Of a DNA stretch of 42,317 nt, positions 25,246 through 32,739 are shown piece by piece. The DNA comes from Candidatus Fermentibacterota bacterium (GTDB taxonomy: Bacteria > Fermentibacterota > Fermentibacteria > Fermentibacterales > JCC-6). The notes under the pieces were generated by a model that was not told where the DNA came from, did not search any database, and saw only the letters and a list, made by a program, of their open reading frames with translations. A program made the translations under genes and the position numbers. The DNA lies in contig WJMA01000003.1 in the NCBI GenBank assembly GCA_014728175.1, forward strand, positions 130,191 to 172,507, written 5' to 3'. Position 1 is the stretch's first letter. Each line of letters begins with the position of its first letter.

Positions 25246-28050
25246 TCAGTAGAGCCTTACGTTTAGCTTGAGGTAGGTCTCGCTGTCCAGGTTGTCCCAG
25301 ATGGGGATCGTGGGCTCCTTGGTGTACTCGAACGTGTAACCGACGCTCACCGATACGGGATCGAAGGCGGAAAAGGATATCTCGGCATTCCCATCTGCTA
25401 CCATGTCGTCGGTTTCACGGGGGGGGATGTACAACCCGGTTCCCACCCACAGCTCCGGCAGGTAGCTCCCCTGTTTACTCAGCCATATTCCCAGGGACAC
25501 GTACCCCGTCCATTGGTCGATCTCCCTGCTCTTGTCCAGAAGGCTCCATTTGCTGTTGACCATGCCCGCCCCCATCTCCGGAGCGAACCACGCCCAGTCC
25601 GATATCCAGTTCTTGTAACCCACCGCCAGGTAGGAGCTGAGCTGCCAGGGCCGGACGGTCAGGGGTTGGCGGTCCCAGGACGAGCTGGTCTCCAGATAGA
25701 TTTTCTCCGTAAGGTAGTATTCGGCCCGAATCGAAGCGTAGGCGGTGTTGCTGGTTTCCAGGTCATCCCTCTCCTCCAGGCCTGCGCTGCCCTCCAGGGT
25801 TATCCCGCTGCCGTTGCGGTCCATCCTCCAGGTGGCCTCCAGCCCACCCTTGTACGTGGACTCCTCCTGGTTGCCCCGTTCCAGGGACATGTCCAGCCAG
25901 GCGCTGGCCGAGAACTCGGCGGCGTCGCTCTTCCACCAGTCGGCGTCGTAGGAAGGGTCCACTATGGTTTCTATCCTCTGCTCGGCGTAATCGTACCCCG
26001 GCGAGCTTTCCAGGGCCTGCAGATAGTAGTCCACGGCCTCCAGGGGCCTACCCTGCCTCTCCCTGATAAGCCCCAGGTAGGATACGGCGTAGACCGACCC
26101 CGGATCCAGCTTTAGAAGCGTGTCCAGGGCCGCTTCAGCATCGTCGTACTTGCTCGCGAAGATCAGCGACTCTCCCAGGAACAGCCAGGCCTCGGCCGAA
26201 AGGCTGTCCCGTTCCAGAGCCCGTCTGTGCATCCGGGCGGCCCGCTCGTAATCGCCCCGGTCGGAAAGGAAGTTCCCCCAGGCCACCAGCGGTTGTGTGG
26301 CAACGGAGTCCAGCTCCGCCGCCCGCCGGTAACTGGACTCGGCCAGCCCGGGCCTGTCCAGGTAAGCGTACAGCTCGGCCAGGGAGAGCCAGGAGTCGGG
26401 GTCGACCGGAGACTTAGCCTCGGCCCGCTCGGCGGCCAGAAGGGCGAAGTCGTCCAGGTTGGAGTAGTGGTAGCTCCAGGCCAGGGTGGCCCAGGCGTCC
26501 GTGTATTCTCGTTCCACCACCCCGGCGAGACTGTCGGCAATGGCATCATCGCCCATAAGATCGTGCAGGAGGGCCATCTCTGTCATCGCGATCTCCGGGT
26601 CGCCGCCGCATTCCATGTACCTCCTGGTCTGCTCCAGGGCCTCCTCGAAACGTCCGTTTCTCTGCATGAGCCGGCTGAGGGAGATCCTTCCGAAAGTGTA
26701 GCATGAATCCAACCGAATGGAGCGGCGGTAGCAGATTCGGGCACTGTCCTCGTCTCCCTGATTCTCCAGAAGACTGCCCAGCTCACCCAGTATCCAGGCG
26801 TTGGGCTCGGTGCTCCTCACCGCCCTGCGGAACCATCTGACGGCGCCCTCCTCGTCGCCCATGGTCTCGTAGAGTAGGCCCCTCTGCTGCCATCCCCAGA
26901 TGTACTCGGGATTGACCCTCACCCCTGCCTCGTACGCTTCCGCGGCTTCCTCCAGTCTACCCATCTGCTCCAGCACGAATCCCAGCTCTCCCCAAATCCA
27001 GGAGTCCCGGGGAGCGTACTCCAAGGCGTTCCTGTAGCTCTCAGCGGCCTCCTGGTAGCGGCCCAGGTCCTCCAGCGCCAGCCCTCTCTCCTTCCAGGCA
27101 TCGACCATTTCCGGGGCCTTCTGCACGGCCAGATCGAACCACTCCATCGCTTTCTCCAGGTTCTGCTCCGAGCGGTCGAGCATTCCCAGCCGCATCGCCG
27201 CCCAGGCGTAGGAAGAGTCTAGAGCGAGGCCTTTCTCGTACCACTCCCTGGCCTTGTCCTCCAGTCCCAGCTGCTCGAAGCACAGACCAAGCTCGCCGTG
27301 GACCCAGAGGTCCGTGGAGTCCGTGCCCAGCACCTCCCTGTAGACCTTTATGGCCTCCGCCAGGCGGTTCTCCCGCTCCAGTATCAGGCCCTTGGTCCGC
27401 AGAGCCTCCTGATCGCTCGGTCTTATGGAGGCCAGGTTGTCGCAGGCGGCGAGGGCCTCCTCTACGAAGCCCGCCTGATGCCAGAGCTCGGCCAGGTCCA
27501 GCAGGGCCCCGGGCACGTTCCGCCTGTCCCGCAGCCATAGATCGAGAAACTCCGCCCCCTCCCTGGGAACACCCAGCTCCGCGAACAGATCGGCCCGACC
27601 TATCGCGGCCGGAGCGTAGGAGGAGTCCAGGGAAAGTGCCCGGTCCATGGCCGACAGGGCTCCGTCCAGATCACCCAGGGCCGTCCGGGCCCTGCCCAGT
27701 CCCTCCCAGGCCAGGGTCATGGTGGAATCCAGCCTTATGGCCCTGTCGAAAAGATCCCTCGACGCCTCGGGGTCCTCTTCCAGCATGGAGAACGCCCTGG
27801 AGGCCCAGGCCAGCGAGGATGTGGAATCCAGGGCCAGTGCCCGGGAGGAGTAGCGATCGACCACCGCGGGGGTCTCACCGGTCCGCCGCGCGGACAGAGC
27901 CAGTAGGGCCCAGGCGTCGGAACTGGACGAGTCGGAGGCCACCAGGCTCTCCGCCGCCGCCAGGGCCGCAAGGTTCTCTCCCTCCGAGTAAAGCCGCAGC
28001 CACTCTTGCAACCCCGAGCCGATAGCCAGGATCAGAAGAACCGCAACCAT
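25246..28050 (-). CDS. Long TPR protein with C-terminal barrel-like (DUF481-like) domain
   Basis: A 934-residue protein. The first 15 residues are hydrophobic (MVAVLLILAIGSGL), a short anchor or signal without basic residues. Residues about 20-690 are a run of roughly 18-20 tetratricopeptide repeats, with recurring patterns such as A..LG......A...YE.AL.LDS; Asp-Ser pairs recur at the repeat ends (ALALDS, ALSLDS, AIRLDS). From about 715 to the end, alternating aromatic beta strands (YLTEKIYLETSSSWDR, ELWVGTGLYIPP, SVSVGYTFEY, YLKLNVRLY) look like a small outer-membrane barrel of the DUF481/YdiY type. Its ATG overlaps the uppP TGA by one base. It may be an envelope scaffold. Confidence 0.85.
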   Translation of the reverse strand: MVAVLLILAIGSGLQEWLRLYSEGENLAALAAAESLVASDSSSSDAWALLALSARRTGETPAVVDRYSSRALALDSTSSLAWASRAFSMLEEDPEASRDLFDRAIRLDSTMTLAWEGLGRARTALGDLDGALSAMDRALSLDSSYAPAAIGRADLFAELGVPREGAEFLDLWLRDRRNVPGALLDLAELWHQAGFVEEALAACDNLASIRPSDQEALRTKGLILERENRLAEAIKVYREVLGTDSTDLWVHGELGLCFEQLGLEDKAREWYEKGLALDSSYAWAAMRLGMLDRSEQNLEKAMEWFDLAVQKAPEMVDAWKERGLALEDLGRYQEAAESYRNALEYAPRDSWIWGELGFVLEQMGRLEEAAEAYEAGVRVNPEYIWGWQQRGLLYETMGDEEGAVRWFRRAVRSTEPNAWILGELGSLLENQGDEDSARICYRRSIRLDSCYTFGRISLSRLMQRNGRFEEALEQTRRYMECGGDPEIAMTEMALLHDLMGDDAIADSLAGVVEREYTDAWATLAWSYHYSNLDDFALLAAERAEAKSPVDPDSWLSLAELYAYLDRPGLAESSYRRAAELDSVATQPLVAWGNFLSDRGDYERAARMHRRALERDSLSAEAWLFLGESLIFASKYDDAEAALDTLLKLDPGSVYAVSYLGLIRERQGRPLEAVDYYLQALESSPGYDYAEQRIETIVDPSYDADWWKSDAAEFSASAWLDMSLERGNQEESTYKGGLEATWRMDRNGSGITLEGSAGLEERDDLETSNTAYASIRAEYYLTEKIYLETSSSWDRQPLTVRPWQLSSYLAVGYKNWISDWAWFAPEMGAGMVNSKWSLLDKSREIDQWTGYVSLGIWLSKQGSYLPELWVGTGLYIPPRETDDMVADGNAEISFSAFDPVSVSVGYTFEYTKEPTIPIWDNLDSETYLKLNVRLY

Positions 28051-28835
28051 CAGGGAATACCTTTCAAGAAAGTGCCAACCACGCCTAGGGCTCCCACCAC
28101 CCAGCAGTAGTAGCAGAAGGATTGGAATCTGCCCTGCTGCAGGAAACGTAGAAGCGCCCTCAAGGCCAGATACCCCACTAGAGCCGAAACCACAAGGCCC
28201 ACCACCAGAGATGCGGCAGGGATAGAGGTCGCCTCTCCGCTCATCAACTTGAGCAGTCCGGCCCCGGCGATCGCCGGGATGGCCAGAAGGAAGGAGAACC
28301 TGGCCGCCGAGTCCTGCCTTAACCCGGTGAACAATCCCCCCGAGATGGTCAGCCCGGATCGGGACAGCCCCGGCAGAAGGGAGAGAGCCTGGGCCGCTCC
28401 CACCAACAGGGCGGAGGCGATGCCCGGCAACTCCGCTCCTCCCCGGCGGGCCTTGCCAGCGGCGAAGAGCACCGTACCGGTAATGATAAGCATTAGAGAT
28501 GCCCGCAACGGGCTGGCGAAGGATTCCTCCACCAGATCGCCCAGCAGCAGGCCCACGGCGGCGGCCGGCACCGAGGCCAGGGCCAGAAGGCCTACCGTCC
28601 GCAGGGGGCGCCTCTCACCCCGGAGCGCTCCCGCCAGCAGACCCACCAGATCCCTTCCGTATACCCCCAGCACCGCTATCAACGTACCCACGTGGACCAC
28701 CACCTCGAACATTATGCCTTCTCTGGGAAGATCCATCAGCCACCCCGCCAGCACCAGGTGGCCGGAGCTGGACACCGGTAGGAACTCGGTCAATCCCTGC
28801 AGGGCCGCCAGGGCGGCTGCGGAAAGCACACTCAC
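28050..28835 (-). CDS. uppP: Undecaprenyl-diphosphatase (UppP/BacA)
   Basis: UppP dephosphorylates undecaprenyl diphosphate so that the lipid carrier can be reused for peptidoglycan and glycan export. The 261-residue polytopic protein has the first active-site motif LQGLTEFLPVSSSGHL (Glu17, His26) and the second motif LLPGLSRSG, plus about eight membrane spans. Length is normal. It overlaps the aspartokinase gene by four bases (ATGA) and the TPR gene by one base. The neighbouring glycosyltransferase fits a cell-envelope theme. Confidence 0.94.
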   Translation of the reverse strand: MSVLSAAALAALQGLTEFLPVSSSGHLVLAGWLMDLPREGIMFEVVVHVGTLIAVLGVYGRDLVGLLAGALRGERRPLRTVGLLALASVPAAAVGLLLGDLVEESFASPLRASLMLIITGTVLFAAGKARRGGAELPGIASALLVGAAQALSLLPGLSRSGLTISGGLFTGLRQDSAARFSFLLAIPAIAGAGLLKLMSGEATSIPAASLVVGLVVSALVGYLALRALLRFLQQGRFQSFCYYCWVVGALGVVGTFLKGIP

Positions 28836-30037
28836 GATTCCAGAAACTCTTCGTGCAGGGCCCGCAGCGCCGCCTCCCGCTGCGATAGTTCAACCAGGGC
28901 GGATATGGTGGCATGGGAGTCCACGGTCTGCAGCATGGTGGCTCCCGCTCGGTTCAGGGCCCGGGCGAACCGGGCCATCACTCCCTCCATCCCGTGCATG
29001 CCGGCACCGACTATGGATACCTTGGTGCAGGGCCCCACCGTGCGATAAGAGATCTCGGCGTCCTCAAGGACGGCGGCTACCGTTTCCGAACTGGAAACCG
29101 CGACCGTGAACATCGCCGAATGGTCGTAAACGCTGAACATGTCCATTGAGACTCCGGCCTCGGCCACCCGGCCGAACACTTCGGCGAAGAACTCGGCGGA
29201 AGACTCCGCCCCATCCGGGGAGGACACCCTGAATTGCACGACCTCCGGGCCGGAGGCCACTCCGCTTATGTACCTTCCGGTACTGATGACGTAAGGAGTG
29301 ATCTCCGTCACTACTTTCCCCGTGCGGTGCGACCTGACCTCTATGGGAAGATCCTTCTCTCCGGCCAACTCGGCGGCCCTGGGATGGACTATCTTGGCTC
29401 CCTGCCACCCCAGCTGCCTGAGGTCTTCCGAGCTTATTCGCTCTATCTCCATCGCTCCCGGCACCAGCTCCGGATCGGCCGTATACACCGACTCCACCTT
29501 CTTGTAAAGCACGACCGACTCCGCATCCAGGGCGCAGGCCAGGGCCAGCGCGCTGGAGTCGCTGCCGCCCCTCCCCAGGGTGGTGATCCTGCCGTCGGTG
29601 CTCAGGCCCTGGAAGCCGGCCACCACTATGCATTCCGCCCTCTTCAGCGCCTGCAGCAACGGCTGACGACGGACCCTTTCTATTCTGGAGTCGCACTCCA
29701 CGCCGTCGGTCACTATTCCCGCGTCGCCCCCGCTCAATGCTTCCGCTCTCACCCCGGAGCCCCTGAGCAGGGAGGCCATTACCACGGCCGAAATCACCTC
29801 TCCGCAGGACAAGAGCAGGTCCCTCTCCCGGGGAAGCACAGAGGGAGCCAGTTTCAGGAGGGTGTCGGTGGCGTAGGGATCACCCTTTCTCCCCATGGCG
29901 GAGACCACGACCACCAGACGGTCGCAAGCCTCGCCGGCCAACATCTCCCGGCAGTGCTCCACGGACCTCTCCCTGTCCTCAGGCGTTCCCAGGCAGGTAC
30001 CCCCGAACTTGGCCACCATCAGCGACCCGGTATTCAT
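28832..30037 (-). CDS. Aspartate kinase with C-terminal ACT domains
   Basis: Aspartate kinase makes aspartyl phosphate, the first step towards lysine/diaminopimelate, threonine and methionine. The 401-residue protein has the kinase start VAKFGGTCLG (usual KFGGTS, here Cys at that position), the GFQGLSTDGRITTLGRGGSDSSA substrate/nucleotide block at about residues 140-165, and VESVYTADPELV. Two ACT-type regulatory segments follow (about 265-330 and 340-400), so end-product feedback is likely. It overlaps the glycosyltransferase and uppP genes by four bases each. It could supply DAP for peptidoglycan, but its feedback specificity is not readable. Confidence 0.92.
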   Translation of the reverse strand: MNTGSLMVAKFGGTCLGTPEDRERSVEHCREMLAGEACDRLVVVVSAMGRKGDPYATDTLLKLAPSVLPRERDLLLSCGEVISAVVMASLLRGSGVRAEALSGGDAGIVTDGVECDSRIERVRRQPLLQALKRAECIVVAGFQGLSTDGRITTLGRGGSDSSALALACALDAESVVLYKKVESVYTADPELVPGAMEIERISSEDLRQLGWQGAKIVHPRAAELAGEKDLPIEVRSHRTGKVVTEITPYVISTGRYISGVASGPEVVQFRVSSPDGAESSAEFFAEVFGRVAEAGVSMDMFSVYDHSAMFTVAVSSSETVAAVLEDAEISYRTVGPCTKVSIVGAGMHGMEGVMARFARALNRAGATMLQTVDSHATISALVELSQREAALRALHEEFLES

Positions 30038-31125
30038 TCGTCACTCTCCCATCCGGCCGTATCGAAAGCCAGGCGGCAAAACCGGGCGGAAGTCTGCTCC
30101 CAGTCGTCGAACTCCTCCGCCGAGCTACGGGCGCTGCGACCGATGCGCAATCGCTGCCGGGGTGAATCTAAGAGAAGGCCGATCCTCTCCGCCAGGACCT
30201 CGACGTCTCCCGGTGCCACCAGAAACCCGGTTCGGCCGTCCTCCACCAGCTCCGGCAGCGCCCCCCGGTCGGAGGCCACCACCGGCAGGCCCCACCACAT
30301 TCCCTCGGCGACCGACATCCCGAAACCCTCCCAAAGAGAAGGTTGCACCAGGATGTCCGCCGCCCGGTACAAACCCCTGAGATCGCTCCGTTCCACGTGA
30401 CCTACAATCTCCACCCGGGGGCCCAACTCCAGTCGCTCGATCAGCTCCCCGACCTCCCGGGCGTAGTCGGGGCAGGCTTCCATGCTACCGGCCAGTACCA
30501 GGCGCCATTCCTTCAGCTTCAACCTCGCGCATGCCCGCACCACGTCCAGCTGGGCCTTTCTGGGGCATACCGAACCGGCGCACAGTATCGTCGCCGGGCC
30601 CCTCCCGCCGCTTCTGTCCGGCGGAGCCTCCGGAGCCTTGTCCAGACCGGGGGATACTACGGTGGTCTTTCCCGGCTCGATTCCCAAACGCTCCAGGTCG
30701 TCCGCGGTGGAGCGGCTGTTCGCCCAGATCCCGCTCGTGCCCTTCAGCAGCCACCTCACCATCGACCTCCGGAACACGGAGCCTTCCGTGCCCCGGTCGT
30801 GCCATTCCAGGTGGTGAATCAGGTAGAGCACGGGTACGGGCTTAAACCCAAGGTATAGCCTGAGGGCCCACACGTATCGGTAGCTCTTGCTGATCACCAC
30901 CAGACCGGGATCGAATTCCCGGCAGGTTTTCAGAACGTGTATCGAAGTTCGGATGGTGCTGCCGCGAACCTCCTCGGGTAGAGTTCCCACATGCAGTACT
31001 CTAACCTCCACCCCGGCATTCTCCAGGGCCCGGACCATCCTTCGGTTGAAGTAGTACCCGCCGGTGGGAAGGTCTTTCTTGCCTATCATCACGAACAGGG
31101 CCCGTCTGGGGGCAGGTGAGTCCAT
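30034..31125 (-). CDS. Glycosyltransferase, GT4-like (GT-B fold)
   Basis: The 363-residue protein has the GT-B layout: an N-terminal domain starting ALFVMIGKKDLPTGGYYFNRRMV (glycine-rich acceptor region), a hinge with ANSRSTADDLERLGI, and a C-terminal donor domain (ILCAGSVCPRKAQLDVV, IVGHVERSDLRGLYRAADILVQPS). The family E-x7-E motif reads EGFGMSVAEG (two Glu seven residues apart), followed by GLPVVASDRG. There are no membrane spans. It is first in a four-gene overlapping operon with aspartokinase, uppP and the TPR gene. The sugar and acceptor are unknown. Confidence 0.88.
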   Translation of the reverse strand: MDSPAPRRALFVMIGKKDLPTGGYYFNRRMVRALENAGVEVRVLHVGTLPEEVRGSTIRTSIHVLKTCREFDPGLVVISKSYRYVWALRLYLGFKPVPVLYLIHHLEWHDRGTEGSVFRRSMVRWLLKGTSGIWANSRSTADDLERLGIEPGKTTVVSPGLDKAPEAPPDRSGGRGPATILCAGSVCPRKAQLDVVRACARLKLKEWRLVLAGSMEACPDYAREVGELIERLELGPRVEIVGHVERSDLRGLYRAADILVQPSLWEGFGMSVAEGMWWGLPVVASDRGALPELVEDGRTGFLVAPGDVEVLAERIGLLLDSPRQRLRIGRSARSSAEEFDDWEQTSARFCRLAFDTAGWESDE

Positions 31126-31166
31126 GGTGTCCGATCCGGGTGCGTGTTCAACGACGATCAGCCGTA

Positions 31167-31194
31167 AACATACGGAGCGCTAAACTCTTTTCAA
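31167..31194 (-). promoter_or_regulatory. Candidate promoter of the glycosyltransferase-aspartokinase-uppP-TPR operon
   Basis: On the minus strand, TTGAAA (31194-31189) and TATGTT (31172-31167) are 16 bases apart, leaving about 35 bases before the ATG at 31125. A small CCGTA-AACA-TACGG palindrome overlaps the -10 box (31162-31175). It lies inside the 5' part of the gap shared with the glycosyltransferase remnant. Confidence 0.45.
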
Positions 31195-31211
31195 AGCAGA
31201 TCCGGCCCATC

Positions 31212-31582
31212 CTTTTGGAAGGCTATTCCCCTCTGGCAATCGCTCCGGGGCGAACACCGACCGTCCGGGCAGCGAGGTCAAGATTCCGGCCAAGTTGTCG
31301 GAGTACGTGCTCGCCGGCCGGCCGGTGCTGGCCATAGCGCCCGACGGCGACCTGACGGAGATGGTGAATCGTCTGCGGGCGGGTTACACGTGTCCGCCCC
31401 GTCCGGAATCCGTCGCCGAGGTGTTGCAGAGGATTTACCGGGACTGGGAGCACTCCTCGCTGGTCGGGCCGGCGGACCTCGACAAGGCAAGGGAAACTCC
31501 GGACATGCGCCGAAGCTGCCTGAGGCTGGGAGAGTTCCTGCGGGAGGTTGCCGGCCGGTCAGGCTCTGAGAAACGGCCCTAG
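31212..31582 (+). pseudogene. Remnant of a glycosyltransferase C-terminus, frameshifted
   Basis: The plus strand reads RPGSEVKIPAKLSEYVLAGRPVLAIAPDGD, which fits the C-terminal block of GT4-type enzymes (GSEVxxPxKLxEYLxAGRPxLAL). It then runs to a TAG at 31580-31582. Upstream the family-like reading (LLEGYSPLAIAPGRT) is in another frame, with the switch near 31,250, and the catalytic N-terminal two thirds are missing. Translation from the only start in frame (TTG 31295) would make a useless 95-residue stub. I call it a decayed gene. Its end overlaps the convergent nuclease-like gene by 24 bases. Confidence 0.65.
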
Positions 31583-31945
31583 ATCGAACATCGCCCGACG
31601 CGGCAGTCCGGTTTTCACCAGCAGCCGCCGAGATCCCAGGAGCTGCTCCAGCCTCTCTCTTGACCTCCTGTAGAACTTGCTCTTGTGGGGCTCGGACGCC
31701 GTGGACAGTAGGCCGGCCCGGAGCTCGGTGCCCGTGGAGTCCTCCCCTTCGCCCAGCTTGCGCTTAAACCCCCTGCAGGTCACCTCCAGCTGCCTGAGGC
31801 CCCGGGAGATGTTCCGACCCTTCAGCTCGACCGGACATATCCTGACCGATCCGTCGAAACGGACCAACAGGACCACCAGATCGCAGACCGGCCGGTTCTT
31901 TTTCAATCCAAGGTAACTACGGAACAGATCTCGGGCCCTATCCAC
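31559..31945 (-). CDS. PD-(D/E)XK nuclease-like protein, start uncertain
   Basis: From GTG 31943-31945 the product has 128 residues. CDLVVLLVRF (Asp22) followed by CPVELKGR (Glu40, Lys42) and then SRGLRQLE (Gln52) fits the PD-(D/E)XK endonuclease core, but this is a by-eye motif call. The frame is open for 49 more codons upstream and that sequence looks like protein (LPIIERLEPC, LDVPRYKDP, GERTYLFAV), up to the TGA that ends the cyclic-nucleotide-binding gene in the same frame. No ATG, GTG or TTG lies in that stretch. An ACG at 32087-32089 sits where a start would be expected. The gene may begin at a non-standard codon, be read through, or be damaged. Confidence 0.6.
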   Translation of the reverse strand: MDRARDLFRSYLGLKKNRPVCDLVVLLVRFDGSVRICPVELKGRNISRGLRQLEVTCRGFKRKLGEGEDSTGTELRAGLLSTASEPHKSKFYRRSRERLEQLLGSRRLLVKTGLPRRAMFDLGPFLRA

Positions 31946-32092
31946 GGCGAACAGGTAGGTCCTTTCCCCCTCGGCCAGATCTACTCGGGCCCCGAGTGCG
32001 CTTCCCGAGGCGGGGTCCTTGTAACGGGGAACGTCCAGAAGGCAGGGCTCCAGACGTTCTATGATGGGAAGGTTCGAGCGGTCAGACGTGGC

Positions 32093-32605
32093 TCAGCTAT
32101 CCTCGGTCTCCTGGCCGATGGAGCCGCGCAGCTCCCCCATCAGCCTTCTTATCTCGTAACGCTCCCGGAGGTCGCTGTCGTCCGAGAGCAGGCTCAGCGT
32201 GGAGTCGGCCTGCGCCAGGCGTCTGGCCAACAACTGGGCTACGGTTATGATCACCCTGACCGCCAGCAGGGCGTTGCTCCGGTAAAGCTCTTCGAAAGAG
32301 TCTCTGGAGAAGCGGAGCAGCTCTCCGGGGGAGGAACAGGTAACGGTCGCCGAGCGACTGTCGGACCTTAGAAAAGACATCTCGCCAAAGACGTCCCCAT
32401 CGGTCAAGGTAGCTATCACCAGCTCCTCACCGGCGGTATCGCTCACCACGAAGCGCCCGCTCCTTATAACGTACAGATCCGTTCCGTCGGAATCCTGATC
32501 TATTATTTCGTCTTCCTCGCCGGCACTCAACGCCTCACAACTGCCGACGAACTCCTCCTCCCGGAGAAATTTCACAGGTTCGAAGAATCCAAGCTCTGAG
32601 CCCAT
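32093..32605 (-). CDS. Stand-alone cyclic-nucleotide-binding domain protein
   Basis: The 170-residue protein is mostly one cNMP-binding (CRP-type) beta-roll, residues about 15-135. The phosphate-binding cassette reads FGEMSFLRSDSRSATV, keeping the Glu and Arg used by ligand-binding members. An amphipathic helix follows (residues about 120-165), but there is no helix-turn-helix, so it is not a CRP-type regulator. It starts at ATG with GGAAAGGAA upstream. It is followed in the same frame by the nuclease-like gene. The ligand could be cAMP or cGMP, or none. Confidence 0.85.
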   Translation of the reverse strand: MGSELGFFEPVKFLREEEFVGSCEALSAGEEDEIIDQDSDGTDLYVIRSGRFVVSDTAGEELVIATLTDGDVFGEMSFLRSDSRSATVTCSSPGELLRFSRDSFEELYRSNALLAVRVIITVAQLLARRLAQADSTLSLLSDDSDLRERYEIRRLMGELRGSIGQETEDS

Positions 32606-32739
32606 TCTCGGATTCCTTTCCCTCAGTTTTCACGAGATCAGCACCGAACACTACCAACTATATCACTTCAGAGCTGCTCCGCATCCCCCCAACCCTAGCC
32701 AAAAGACTACCTTACGTAGGCACTTTTCGCATCAACCCT

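Noticed and set aside
25239-25262. A short ACTGA/TCAGT repeat between the convergent permease and TPR genes as a terminator
   Set aside because: The stem is only five pairs, it has no T-run on either strand, and it overlaps coding ends.
31116-31337. A 73-codon plus-strand gene upstream of the glycosyltransferase remnant
   Set aside because: Only its middle looks glycosyltransferase-like and it is out of frame with the rest, so it is better treated as part of the decayed gene.
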